A DNA stretch of 64,000 nt from Berghia stephanieae (lineage: Eukaryota; Mollusca; Gastropoda; Nudibranchia; Aeolidiidae), in the NCBI GenBank assembly GCA_034508935.3, contig CM067453.1, forward strand, positions 23,926,614-23,990,613, written 5' to 3'. Position 1 is the first letter of the stretch; every line of letters begins with the position of its first letter. Below are positions 11,081-20,892 of the stretch, in pieces. Made by a program: the position numbers and the translations under genes. The notes beneath the pieces were generated by a model. The model searched no databases and was not told the origin of the DNA. It saw only the letters and a list, made by a program, of their open reading frames with translations.

Positions 11081-11310
11081 GACGAATGGGCCTAGCAATA
11101 GAACCAGGAAATATAGTTGGAAAAATAATAATAATTACACATAAATTCCTAAATGGCAGGAAAAGGGTTAATTTTCCAAGTGTTTCGATTCAATATGATT
11201 TATGCCCAGTCGGTTGAATTCAGTTGACTTGTTGCGTAAAATGAGATGTTATCGGAGGTTTTTACACACCATTTCATCCAGTGTTTTATTGTGGCTGTCG
11301 GATGCAGCTG

Positions 11311-11743
11311 TGCTCAGCACACATACACACACATACACACATACACACACATACACACACACATACACATACACACACACATACACACACTCACATACAC
11401 ACACACCACTCACAAACGTACATCAGTCAGCCAGATTGTGTGGCCTTCAAATGGGAATTAGTGTGATGTCATCAAATTGGTTCCAATCTCCTTGGAAGTG
11501 TAAGCTCAGCACACACACGCGCGCGCGCGCGTGCACACACACCAATCAGACAGATTGTGTGGCCTTCAAATTATGGGCAATAGTGTGATGTCAAATACTG
11601 GTTCCAATCTCATTGGAAGTGTGAGCTCAGCACACACACACACACCAATCCGCCATATTGTGTGGTCTTCAAATGATGGGCAATAGTGTGATGTCATCAA
11701 ATACTGGTTCCAATCTCCTTGGAAGTGTTAGCTCAGCAAACAA

Positions 11744-11780
<37 letters not shown>

Positions 11781-11878
11781 CCAATCAGCCATATTGTGTG
11801 GTCTTCAAATTATGGACAATAGTGTCATGTCATCAAATACTGGTTCCAATCTCCTTAGAAGTATGACCTCAACACACA

Positions 11879-11920
<42 letters not shown>

Positions 11921-12050
11921 AACAGCAATCAGCCAGATTGTGTGGCCTTTAAATTATGGGGAAAAAGTGTGATGTCAAATACTGGTTCCAATCTCATTGG
12001 AAGTGTGAAACCAGTCCTCCAGAGGTCTGCATACACACATTGTGTAATTG
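11311..12050 (+). repeat. Compound minisatellite J with (CA)n
   Basis: About five units alternate a (CA)n stretch with a ~90-110 bp segment: CCAATCAGCCAGATTGTGTG, CCTTCAAATTATGGGCAATA, GTGTGATGTCATCAAATACT, GGTTCCAATCTCCTTGGAAG, TGTGAGCTCAGCA. The segments differ at single bases and by deletion of ATCA. Related single segments occur near 26600 and 27190. Open frames of His-Thr repeats are artefacts. Confidence 0.85.
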
Positions 12051-12097
12051 ATCTCATGGATTCAAAGTGGTGACATCTTATTTTCTACAGTAAATAT

Positions 12098-12333
12098 GTG
12101 ACCCCTCGTTTCCAAACGGTATTAAGTCGGGATGATTAAGATGCTGAAAATGGAATTTGTAGCCAGAAATATCAGACTTAAGTTGAGTTAATTTTCTTTA
12201 TAGAAGAGTAGGAATATCATATTTTACTGTGCTAAATACCAACGTTGCATATTTTTGAAATGTTTAACTATAATTTTGACTTTTTAGCATCTGGTCCATC
12301 CCGATTTAATACCGTTTTGAGACGAGGGGTCAC
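12098..12333. mobile_element. MITE I copy 2, in J flank
   Basis: Ends GTGACCCCTCGTTTCC and GAGACGAGGGGTCAC lie between ATAT and ATAT. The flanking sequence continues as one J-like segment (CTACAGTAAATAT | ATGCTGGTCGTCAAT). The uninserted form exists near 26726-26752 (CTAGTCTAAATATTATTCTA, GTCGTCAATA), confirming a clean insertion. Confidence 0.75.
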
Positions 12334-12365
12334 ATATATGCTGGTCGTCAATTACTGAAAAAAAA

Positions 12366-12728
12366 GCTTGAGCTTTTATATAGCGCAATCTCCACTAAAC
12401 GTGCTCAAAGCGCTTTACAAAGGGTCCCTGGCCAACAGGAACACGTAACATGTAGAACGAGACATGACGCCTGTTAGGCGATATTAATTTTTTTCTTTCC
12501 AGCAGAGACAATACTTTTAACGGCCAGGTACTCATTTTACTTTGTTTTTTCGGACAGAGTAAACGCTGTTAACGGGCATGTACTCATTTTACACTTATGT
12601 ACGGTTAGAAAATGTGAGTAAAGAGTCTTTTCCAAGGACTCAACTATGCGCCCGAGCGAGCGAGGCTTGAACTCGGGATCTTCCGATCGAAAGCTAGTGT
12701 CATACCACTAGACCTTATAGCCACACAT
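12366..12728 (-). mobile_element. SINE S copy with internal duplication
   Basis: Reverse copy, tail at left (CTTTTATATAGCGCAATCTC), head at right (CCACTAGACCTTATAGCCACA). The middle segment GGCCAGGTACTCATTTTAC is present twice, making this copy ~60 bp longer than usual. Confidence 0.8.
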
Positions 12729-12907
12729 AGGTAGGTCTACATCCAAGTTTATCTCATACGTAAGCAAGATTAACACTAATCAAACACAGACAGATGTCTT
12801 ATCGTATCATTAAAAAAAAAAACTATTATTAATATCAAGGACAGACAATGAGATTTTTTTCATGAAATCCGCCATTCGCTCCAAAGGGAACTTGAATACA
12901 TTATATA

Positions 12908-12966
12908 TGTCTGATAACCCAACGCATTTTGAGGTGATATAAGACAATTTGGGTTGAGAGACCTGC
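12908..12966. mobile_element. MITE C copy 1, short
   Basis: GTCTGATAACCCAACGCATT at left and TTGGGTTGAGAGACCTG at right are the inverted ends. Most of the middle is deleted. Confidence 0.6.
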
Positions 12967-13030
12967 AAAATGAATACACGTCGATCTAACAATAACTCTA
13001 CATCCAACTTTATCTCACAAGTAAACAAGA

Positions 13031-13294
13031 TTAATCCACTCCATGCCAACTATAGGAAAATCGTCACATTCGTTACGATACAACCAACATTTTTCTTATT
13101 CAAATTTCTTTTGTACATCATAAAATTTAAAGAAAATGAACAGTGTGTTGTAGAGCATATTTTGCTAAAGAAATTATTTATCGCAAGAACTTTACTGCTA
13201 TTGTGTTTGAGTGATTTAAAAAAATCTATTTTTGTGTAACTTGGGTGTGACGTTTTGGGGAAAATCCTGAAAATGTCTGGTAAGGAAAGATTAA
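13031..13294 (+). mobile_element. MITE F copy 3, with empty-site paralog
   Basis: TTAA at 13031-13034 and 13291-13294 flank the element (13035-13290). The host sequence AAGATTAACACCAATCAAAC is uninterrupted in the neighbouring unit at about 12768 (AAGATTAACACTAATC). This shows a precise single-TTAA target before insertion. Confidence 0.85.
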
Positions 13295-13428
13295 CACCAA
13301 TCAAACATAGACAGCTGTGATATCGTATCAGTTTTAAAAAAAAAAACTATTGTTATTATCACGGACAGAAAATGAGATTTTTTTCATGAAATCCGACATT
13401 CGCTCCTAGAGGACTTGCATACATTATA

Positions 13429-13546
13429 CAGGTCTGATAACCCAACGCATTTAAGGCCTGGATAAGACAATTTTGTACAGAACAGCATTTTGCGTTGATT
13501 TGAGAGCAACCAAATGAGCCCTTGACAATTTGGGTTATCAGACCTG
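13429..13546. mobile_element. MITE C copy 2 (family description)
   Basis: Inverted ends CAGGTCTGATAACCCAA and TTGGGTTATCAGACCTG are 17-18 bp, enclosing ~80 bp that itself folds (AAGGCCTGGATAAGACAAT, TTTTGCGTTGATTTG). CA/TG termini recall hAT. Copies also at 12908, 15036 and 18880. Confidence 0.7.
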
Positions 13547-13617
13547 AAAAATATATACACTTCGATCTAACAATAAATATACATCCAAGTTTATCTTACA
13601 AGTAAAAAAAATAAAAC

Positions 13618-13926
13618 TGAGCTTTAATATAGAGCAATATCCACTTAATGTGCTCAAAGCGCTTTATAAAGGGTCCATCCCTGACCAACAGCAACACGTA
13701 CCGTGTAGAACGAGACATGACGCTTGTTAGGCGATATTACATTTTTTTTTTCCGACAAAGACAACGCTGTTAACGGCGAGGTACTCGTTTTACACTTGAG
13801 TACGGTGCGAGATTGTGAATAAAGAGCCTTTCCAAGGACTCAACTATGTGCCTGAGCGAGCGAGGCTCGAACTCAGGACCTTCCGATCGAAAGCGAGTGT
13901 CATACCACTAGACATCATAGCCGCAC
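13618..13926 (-). mobile_element. SINE S copy with long target duplication
   Basis: Reverse copy. ACATCCAAGTTTATCTTACA just left of it and ACATCCAAGTTTATTTCACA just right look like a duplicated target of ~25 bp, although the same words are also part of the tandem unit. Confidence 0.75.
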
Positions 13927-14186
13927 ATCCAAGTTTATTTCACAAGTAAACAAGATTACCAACAATCAAACAAAGACAGATGTGTTATAGTATTCGTTTT
14001 TTTTTTTAAACTATTATTAAAATCAAAAAAGAAAATTAAATTCTTTTTACCTCAATACAACATTCGCGCCATATTAATATTCGACAGTCCGATGAAAAAA
14101 CACTTTTATTTTTTACACTAAATGTTAACTCCCCTTATTGGACACGTAACCCTCTCCTTACCAACTACAGGCTAACCGTTTATGGG

Positions 14187-14345
14187 GCGAAGTGGCCGAG
14201 TGGTTAAGGCATTGCACTGTGACCCGGATGACCCGGGTTCGAGCCCCGCTTCAGGCACTTTCGTTTTTTTCCTTGAGCAAGATTATTAACCCCCAATTTG
14301 CTCACTTGGACAACATGGGTGATTCCTATTGACATCAGAAACCTT
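14187..14345 (+). mobile_element. tRNA-Ser/Leu-like SINE
   Basis: GTGGCCGAGTGGTTAAGGC is a clear Ser/Leu-type A box region and GGGTTCGAGCCCC a B box, 45 bp apart. The presumed acceptor arm does not pair, and no long variable arm forms, so I read it as a SINE head. It is followed by TTCCTTGAGCAAGATTATTA and CCCAATTTGCTCACTTGG, GACATCAGAAACCTTGC, a body shared by many animal SINEs. Confidence 0.6.
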
Positions 14346-14437
14346 GCTTGATGAGTTATCTATATTCCTTCATGGAATGCCTGGGCGACGATATCTTATG
14401 ATGTCGTGGCGCAAAAGGCATAATTTTTTTTTTTTAA

Positions 14438-14650
14438 TTTTTACCAACTATAGGAAAATCTTCACATTCGTTATGATACAACCAACATTATTCTTATTCA
14501 AATTTCTTTTGTACATCATAAAATTTAAAGATAATGAACAGTGTGTTGTAGAATATGTTTTGTTTGAGTAATAAAAAAATCTATTTTTGTGCTAGTTGGG
14601 ATTGAAGTTTTGGGGAAAATCCTGAAAATGGCTGTTAAGGAGAGAGTTAA
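14438..14650 (+). mobile_element. MITE F copy 4
   Basis: Starts in TTTTTACCAACTATAGG and ends GGAGAGAG before TTAA at 14647-14650. The inner part has a deletion relative to other copies (the GCAAGAACTTTACTG block is missing). Confidence 0.75.
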
Positions 14651-14660
14651 CAAGACACGT

Positions 14661-14955
14661 ATGTTCATTCTTGTGGTATGACACTCGCTTACGGATCGGA
14701 AGGTCCTGGGTTCGACCCCCGCTCGACGCATACTTGAATCCTTGGAAAAGGCTCTTTACTCACATTCTCTTACCGTACTCAGGTGTAAAATGAATACCTG
14801 GTCGTTAATATCGTTGTCCCGGTCGGAAAAAAAATTGTAATATCGCCTAACAGGCGTCATGTCTCGATCTAAATGTTACGTGTTGCTGTTGGTCAGCGAC
14901 CGCCTGTATAGCGCTTTGAGCACGTTTAGTGGATATTGCGCTATATAATAGCTCG
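14661..14955 (+). mobile_element. SINE S copy
   Basis: Forward copy starting in the head (CTTGTGGTATGACACTCGC, B box GGGTTCGACCC) and ending GATATTGCGCTATATAATAG. The first ~10 bp of the head are lost. Confidence 0.8.
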
Positions 14956-15035
14956 TTAAAAAAAATTTAAATAGAAAATGTCAGAGTAACAAATCAAGGA
15001 GCACGCATTGGTATAAGACGACGTGTACATATATA

Positions 15036-15194
15036 CAGGTCTGACAAACCGAACGCAATTATGGGCCTTGTTTATCATTGTAATGGACAATATTATTTTG
15101 CGTAATTTTTAAATTTTTTTTTGGGGGGGAGGGGGGGGGGGCGGTCTCCATTACAAAAGTTATGAGCCTAAAATGATTTGGGTTATCAGACCTG
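15036..15194. mobile_element. MITE C copy 3
   Basis: Ends CAGGTCTGACAAACCGAAC and GGGTTATCAGACCTG. The interior has gained a poly-T and a poly-G run near 15115-15140. Confidence 0.65.
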
Positions 15195-15238
15195 CAAATA
15201 GTAAGTCAGTGTAAGATAATGCTCTGAAAAAATGGTGT

Positions 15239-15450
15239 ATGAAGAAAAACCAGACAAAGCAAGAAAGAAAAATACAAGAAAAAAAAGAAAGAAAAATACA
15301 AGAAAATAAAAGAAAGAAAAATACAAGAAAAAAAAAAGAAAAAGAAAGAAATATACAAGAAGAAAAATACAAGAAAGAAAAACAGAAACAAAAATTCAAG
15401 AAAAAAAGAAAGAAAAATACAAGAAATAAAATACAAGAAAGAAAACAGCC
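15239..15450 (+). repeat. Purine-rich (AAGAAAAATACA) tandem repeat
   Basis: Imperfect 12-15 bp units of AGAAAGAAAAATACAAG. Open frames on both strands (Lys/Arg/Gln-rich or Phe/Ser-rich) are composition artefacts. Confidence 0.85.
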
Positions 15451-15513
15451 TAAAATTATTTGAAGGCTGGTTTTCCATAACTCGTTCACCCTCTCTTTAC
15501 AACTGTAGATAGT

Positions 15514-15896
15514 GTAAATGTAAATGTTGCTGCTCGAAGCTCGAAGAATTAAATAACAATGTGAAATTTAATGTAAGCTTCAATTTAATATACGAAAATA
15601 GATAAAATGGACATTTCGGGTTTCCCCTTTCGCAGCTAAACAAAATGAATGATGAAACACCACAGACGAATGAGCCGATAATGTATTAGTGGCATTGTTA
15701 AGATGAATGAACAAAAACCATGTTTTTGTGATTGTTTTTGTTTAATCATCTTAACAATGCCACTACCACATTATCTCATTCGTCTGTAGTGTTCATTCAT
15801 CCTGTTTTGTGATAAAGGGGAAACCCTAAACGTCCATTTCATCTGTTTTCGTATATTAAATTGAAGCTTACATTCAATTTCACATTGTTATTTACC
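15514..15896. mobile_element. Foldback element G (family description)
   Basis: Two arms of ~165 bp, about 15549-15718 and 15735-15896, are inverted repeats with a ~15 bp loop. They contain ATGTAAGCTTCAATTTAATA, TACGAAAA, GGACATTTCGGGTTTCCCC and AACAATGCCACTA. A lead-in AAATGTTGCTGCTCGAAGC at 15518 recurs with other copies (46085, 62660). Non-coding. A transcript would fold into a long hairpin. Confidence 0.75.
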
Positions 15897-16144
15897 ACCT
15901 ATAGGAAAATCGTCACATTCGTTACGGTACAACCAAAATTTTTAATATTCAAATTTCTCATGTACATCATAAAATTTACAGAAAATGAACATTGTGTTGT
16001 AGAGCATGTATTGCTAAAGAAATTATATGTCGCAAGAACTTTACTGCTATTGTGTTTGAGTGATTTAAAAAAATCTATTTTTGTGTTAGTTGGGTGTGAA
16101 GTTTTGGGGAGAATCCTGAAAATGGCTGGTAAGGAGAGAGTCAA
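15892..16144 (+). mobile_element. MITE F copy 5
   Basis: Starts TTTACCACCTATAGG at the edge of G and ends GGTAAGGAGAG before TCAA, a decayed TTAA. The inner block GTTTGAGTGATTTAAAAAAA is intact. Confidence 0.75.
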
Positions 16145-16355
16145 GTCGATTTTTATAACTTCTTGAGATTTTCTCTCCATGAGATCTAAATTGAAACGTA
16201 AACTTTATTTTAAGCATCAAATGGCACAAGAATTTCCTCAGATTTGTGTGAATTTGAAGTTTAAATTTGATAAAATAATAGACCTAATGAGAAGTTTTAG
16301 GGGAAATACTCCTTAATATCTCAAGAAAAACAAAATCAGAGTTAGGGAGTTTTGG

Positions 16356-16356
16356 A

Positions 16357-16437
<81 letters not shown>

Positions 16438-16474
16438 TAATAATAATAATATAATAATAATAATAATAATAATA
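16356..16474 (+). repeat. (AAT)n microsatellite
   Basis: About 120 bp of (ATA)n. It ends where repeat E begins, so it may have grown at an insertion edge. Confidence 0.95.
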
Positions 16475-16957
16475 ACCTCCACAGTGAACAAGGAGGCACT
16501 TACTGTATTTTCTATACCCCTTATATCTGTTTCCAACTTGTTTTCTGACTTTGTCTTGGAATGAGATAACTTGGTTTTGTTCAGGTCCTAGCCAGATACC
16601 CTAGCTGGGAGGGAAACAGGCAAATGTATAGTTAGAGTTTTAGAATATGATACTTTTATCTTGTAAATCATCTCTCTGTTATGCACTGTATTATGTTTTG
16701 TTTACATATTATATACTATGATTTGTAAACATTTGAGTGTATGCCTCTTATTGGGGACATGTGCTTGTGTCTGGATGAGACTTTTAGGTGATCTCAAACT
16801 AAGTACTTTGATAATGTGCTCTTGCAATCTACATATATTTCCTATTTGAACCAATTCCCCTTTGTCTTACCTTTTCTTGGGTGCTTTAATTGTAATTCTA
16901 GAACTTTTTACTCTTCCATTCTCTTCCTTTTTACTGGCGCTGATATGACCTTAATAC
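16475..16957 (+). mobile_element. Repeat E copy
   Basis: Starts in CCTCCACAGTGAACAAGG, has GGGAGGGAAACAGGC, GATCTCAAACTAAGTACTTT, and ends TACTGGCGCTGATATGACC without the last CCGTAAAACCC. The 5' ~15 bp are replaced by the microsatellite. Confidence 0.75.
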
Positions 16958-17345
16958 TGAGTTTGCGCGAACGGGGCCGATAAGAGATATACGACGATTG
17001 GGATTGTTTGGAATCTTTAACTCTGCCCACTTGTCATTAACACATCCGAAATGCTATCGCCGTCCACATCTACGCCAGAATAGAAAGAGAGGGTGGAGCC
17101 TACAATGATATAACATTTTACAGAGCCTTAAATTCATCATAAAAGTTATGTCCACTGACAGGTGGGTGGATATCGTTTTCCAGATTTGATGTTCTTATAT
17201 GAGATCCTGAGATTTGACCAATCAACGATTGCTCTTTTGATAGCTCGCTTGTCAACATGTCTCAGCCTAGGACTTCATGAGACCAGTGACATCTATATTA
17301 TATGATGACTAGCGAATAGATGTTATATGTTGCGTATCCTTTCCC
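16958..17345. other. Possibly unique sequence
   Basis: Moderately GC-rich for this window, with no match to the other repeats. It lies upstream of the possible exon at 17446. No convincing open frame. Confidence 0.35.
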
Positions 17346-17350
17346 ACGCA

Positions 17351-17351
17351 G

Positions 17352-17402
<51 letters not shown>
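17351..17402 (+). repeat. (CA)n microsatellite
   Basis: About 25 CA units. Confidence 0.95.
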
Positions 17403-17445
17403 GACTGAACACACAATTTATGTCTTTCACTTCTGTCCATCACAG

Positions 17446-17529
17446 GCGGTGCATGATGTGTTACTTCAAAGACCACGGTTGACCGAAAGCGACGAATGGT
17501 TGTGTAATACCAACAGCAATGTGGCTTAG
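17446..17529 (+). CDS. Possible terminal coding exon of a host gene
   Basis: A pyrimidine tract and acceptor (TGTCTTTCACTTCTGTCC, ATCACAG) end at 17445. The frame then reads 27 residues, beginning AVHDVLLQRPRLTESDEW and ending NTNSNVA, to a TAG at 17527-17529. AATAAA at 17692-17697 could be its polyadenylation signal. The composition is less repetitive than anything around it. I do not recognise the peptide, no upstream exon was found, and an acceptor plus 27 codons can occur by chance. Confidence 0.2.
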   Translation, partial: AVHDVLLQRPRLTESDEWLCNTNSNVA

Positions 17530-17981
17530 ACCACGAGCCTTGTATGTATAGTTACGTCACTACCTCAACGCTCATGAATTCCTAAGTAAGGCTGAACTCA
17601 CAATCAAAAAACGAAATCTGTGTTTTAAACTCTTGAATCAAACGAGGTACATGAGCGTGTTCGTCTCATTGACAATGAAAAATGATATATAAATAAAGAA
17701 CATCGATCAGAAAATAAGGAAATTAATCATAAAATTATAAAATTATAATTATAAATCAAATCTATTACAAAAAAGGTTATTTCTAGACCGATTTTTATGA
17801 GACAAAGACAATTTTTCTCCATTTTTCAAGCTGATTCCAACAATGTGGTTTTCAAAATATCGCAATTAGATTATTTGTATTATTATTTAATGCCCAATAA
17901 TTGACTGCACAATACATGAATACGTAATCCTTGATGGCTAGCGAGTAAATGTAAAATTTTGCGTATCCCTTTCCTACGCGC

Positions 17982-18003
17982 ACACACACACACACACACA
18001 CAC

Positions 18004-18071
<68 letters not shown>
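17982..18071 (+). repeat. (CA)n(GA)n microsatellite
   Basis: CA units followed by about 35 GA units. Confidence 0.95.
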
Positions 18072-18074
<3 letters not shown>

Positions 18075-18094
18075 ACGCAGTTCTCATGTTACAC

Positions 18095-18222
18095 ATGATT
18101 TATGAGTATGGTGAGGGAATGTGGACAAAAATACTTTTTTCAAGGACTCAACCTTGCGCCTCTCAGTGCGGGACTCGAACCCAGGCGTACCGGTCCGATG
18201 AAGAGTGAAACACACTAGAGCG
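18095..18222 (-). mobile_element. SINE S head fragment, diverged
   Basis: Reverse: GAGTATGGTGAGGGAATGTG, CAAGGACTCAACCTTGCGCC, GGACTCGAACCCAGGC, GTCCGATGAAGAGTG. The tail half is missing. Confidence 0.65.
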
Positions 18223-18429
18223 GTGAAGCCTTCAAACCCAGAGGTCATCGATTTGGAATCTCCGACGGGCTGTATGACCTTGAACCTGTCACTTCAGTTA
18301 AACTCATATTGCGGCTCTTAACTGCGACTGACGCCTTGTAATTTCAGTCTTCGCTTAAAATATACCCTAAAGACAAAATTTTCCTCGATGATGAAAAGTG
18401 ACAATTTTATTAAATTATCATTTTTAGTC

Positions 18430-18690
18430 CTGGCTAAGGGGATTGATTTGCACGCAGTATTTAACTCTACTCAGGTGTGAATGTGTTCCTGGCTTTAGTA
18501 AGACGTATTTTGTAAAAGTGATGGTACAGGAAGAATACGACTGTGTGGACTGTGTGAAAAATGTACATTTTGATTCCTCATGCCCTAGTGGGAGAGATTG
18601 GGGGTGGGGGTGGGGGGGGGGGGCATTGAGATTACACTATTGAACTAATAAAAAGGGCTATATAAATATTAATATTTTATTTATGTGCGT
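18430..18690 (+). mobile_element. SINE-like element, second type
   Basis: CTACTCAGGTGTGAATGTGT, CCTGGC and a terminal GGGCTATATAAATATTAAT resemble the body and tail of the element at 30795-31035. The head (18223-18430) is not clearly tRNA-like. Confidence 0.4.
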
Positions 18691-18879
18691 TCTTTGATAC
18701 AACATATTCCATCAATTAAAAATAATTATGTGTCGCGGCGCCCGGGATAGTGAAATTTTGGCTTAATTAAGAAATGTTATATTATATTTTCCCCAATATA
18801 ACATGGAAACTGATTCCACGCCACGTGTTTTTAAAATCTATAAATAGAGTTGTAAGCATTGACGTGAACATATTATTAA

Positions 18880-19009
18880 CAAATCTAATAATAACTGGAA
18901 TCAGCTATGGGCTCTTATTAACATTGTTGTAATGGGGAATATTTTGTGTTGGTTTGAGTGCATTCCCGTTACAACAATGAGGCCATAACCATTTGGGTTA
19001 TCAGACCTG
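18880..19009. mobile_element. MITE C copy 4
   Basis: The right end TTTGGGTTATCAGACCTG is intact, the left end is lost. The interior has the inverted pair TTGTAATGGGGAAT / ATTCCCGTTACAA. Confidence 0.6.
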
Positions 19010-19113
19010 CAAATATGTACACGTCAGAAAGCATCTACACCACCACAACATTACACCGCTTTGATGTCATGGGTCACAACTACTTTACAAAACTTGATTG
19101 TATATAGTACATT

Positions 19114-19333
19114 TTGTAGCCTGTGGTATGACACTCGCTTTCGGACGGGAAGCTACCGAGTTCGAGCCCCATTCTCTCATCGAGTCTTTAGATAAAGATT
19201 TTTTTTTTTTAATTGTAACATCGCCTTACAGCCGTTATGTCTCGTTCTCCATGTTTTATGTTGCTGTCAGTCGGAGACCCGTTGTAAAGTGTTTTGAGCA
19301 CGTTTAGTGGATATTGCTCTACATTAAAAACTC
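19114..19333 (+). mobile_element. SINE S copy, deleted
   Basis: Forward copy with a shortened middle: head GGTATGACACTCGCTTTCGG, B box GAGTTCGAGCC, tail GAGCACGTTTAGTGGATATT. Confidence 0.75.
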
Positions 19334-19451
19334 TTTTTTTTTTCTAACCCGCATTCTCTATCACAATAAACACTTGTTGATAATGATGATAATATAATCA
19401 ATATTATTATTATTATTAATAATGATATTGATAATCATTTTTCCAATAGAG

Positions 19452-19453
19452 TC

Positions 19454-19526
<73 letters not shown>
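19452..19526 (+). repeat. (AAT)n microsatellite
   Basis: About 25 units. Confidence 0.95.
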
Positions 19527-19528
<2 letters not shown>

Positions 19529-19540
19529 ATTTGAACTTAA

Positions 19541-19690
19541 CGTGAGTAAAGAGCCTTTTTTGAGGACTCGAACCCAGGACCTTCTGATCGGATGACGAGT
19601 GTCATACAAGACCACATAGCTGCACATAATAACAAAAAAGTGAGCTTTTATTCTATGCAGCAAATGCGCTCAAAGCGTTTTACAATATAT
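19541..19690 (-). mobile_element. SINE S fragments
   Basis: A head fragment (19545-19628: GAACCCAGGACCTTCTGATC, CAAGACCACATAGCTGCAC) is followed by a tail fragment (19641-19690: GAGCTTTTATTCTATGCAGC, GCTCAAAGCG). They are probably two different insertions. Confidence 0.65.
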
Positions 19691-19734
19691 TTTTATGCCA
19701 ACACAGCACCTCAAATGTACGAGTCCTGATGCCC

Positions 19735-19988
19735 TTAACCCCCTCCTTATCACCCATATAAAAATCATCACATTCGTTATAATGCAGCCAACAATTTTTT
19801 TATTCTGATTTCATTTTGTTGTAGTTATAGCTATAAAACCCCGACACTGTGTTGCTGAGCTCATTTTTCTAAACAAAATATAGAATATTATACTCCATGC
19901 TAATCTGTTTGAAAAATCTACTTTTGTGTTGGGTGGGTGATGAAGTTTTGGGTAAAATTCTGAAAATAGCTGGGAAGGAGAGAGTTAA
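19735..19988 (+). mobile_element. MITE F copy 6, intact ends
   Basis: TTAA at 19735-19738 and 19985-19988 enclose an element starting CCCCCTCCTTATCACCC and ending GCTGGGAAGGAGAGAG. Confidence 0.8.
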
Positions 19989-20133
19989 GGTACTATTGTG
20001 TCTCAACCCCCCCCCCCCCCACCCAGGCCCCCCCCCCTTACCACAACCTCAGGGCTGCTTGTCAAAAAGTAGACAAGGTGGTCATTTTATAGTAACGAGT
20101 TGGTTTTCTATTTTAACAAAACAGAAACAAAAA

Positions 20134-20360
20134 TTGAGCGTTTATATAGGGCAATATCTACTAAACGTGCTCAAAGCGCTTTACAAGGGTCCCTGAACAA
20201 CACCAACAAGTAACATGCAGAACGGGTCATGACGCCTGTTAGGCGATATTGCAATTTTTTCCGACAAAGACAACGCTGTTAACGGCCAAGTACTCATTTT
20301 ACACCTGAGTACGGTTAGAGAATGTGAGTAAAGAGCCTTTTCCATGGACTCCTTCCGAGG
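20134..20360 (-). mobile_element. SINE S copy, head damaged
   Basis: Reverse copy from GAGCGTTTATATAGGGC to AGAGCCTTTTCCATGGACTC. The tRNA-like head is mostly replaced by unrelated sequence to 20395. Confidence 0.75.
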
Positions 20361-20419
20361 CAAAGACCGTACCGCTGAGTCACGCTGTCCCATTGTATTT
20401 ATACATAGAGCCTTCGCAA

Positions 20420-20554
20420 CTGCCCCTCCGAGATTAGCGGAAGAGTAGCGTCCCTTGATTGGACGTCACCCATAGTCTGTGACGTCACCGGCGGAAAAGT
20501 TATTAGAGAGAGAACTTCATGTTGGTTGTGCGCATGCGTCTCTCGTCTTTGCTG
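20420..20554 (+). promoter_or_regulatory. CpG-rich promoter-like block with splice donor
   Basis: In ~135 bp there are about a dozen CpGs, far more than nearby. Visible sites are GATTGG (reverse CCAAT box, 20457-20462), GACGTCAC (20463), GTGACGTCAC (CRE, 20479-20488), CCGGCGGAA, and TGCGCATGCG (NRF-1-like, 20529-20538). At 20555 TTTGCTG|GTGAGT is a strong donor. These features together are typical of animal housekeeping promoters with a short non-coding first exon. No downstream exon could be linked, so this is inference. Confidence 0.35.
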
Positions 20555-20727
20555 GTGAGTTTCTCATATTATGTGACGCAAAGTATTAGATGCAATGCTG
20601 TTTAATTTAAGGTTGATCAAACGATTCTCAATCTGTATTTTATGAATATGAAGCGGTGGATATCGTATTTAAAGGAGTTATTATTTTATCAGTCCCTCCC
20701 AGCATTCAACAGTGCAAGCACAGGCAA

Positions 20728-20792
20728 AACGGTCTGTGTTTGTTGTCGCAAGCACATTAAAACCCTTTAAAATAAACAACAAACAGGCGATC
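20728..20792 (+). mobile_element. Repeat E 3'-end fragment
   Basis: GTTGTCGCAAGCACATTAAA, ACCCTTTAAAATAAAC resembles the E terminus GCAAGCGCCGTAAAACCC. Confidence 0.4.
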
Positions 20793-20892
20793 AATTTAAC
20801 GAATTAAACAATTTTTGGTGAAAATAGATTTTAAAAAGCCATTTTATAATTGTATAAATTCGCCCAGTAAAACGGATTTTTGTTAGAACTGT

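Larger units (their letters stand above)
12734..14000 (+). repeat. Tandem duplication of ~250 bp unit, TE-loaded
   Basis: The unit ACATCCAAGTTTATCTCA, GTAAACAAGATTAACAC, CAATCAAACATAGACAG, GATTTTTTTCATGAAATCCG, ATTCGCTCC starts at 12734, again at about 13004 and again at 13925. The first unit carries C at 12908, the second F at 13035 and C at 13429, and SINE S (13618-13926) sits between the second and third. Stripped of these insertions the units line up end to end. Confidence 0.7.

Noticed and set aside
11202-11952. His-Thr-rich open frames
   Set aside because: Products of the (CA)n segments of the J array.
14187-14260. tRNA-Ser/Leu gene
   Set aside because: A and B boxes are good but the acceptor arm does not pair and no variable arm forms. 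It continues into a SINE body.
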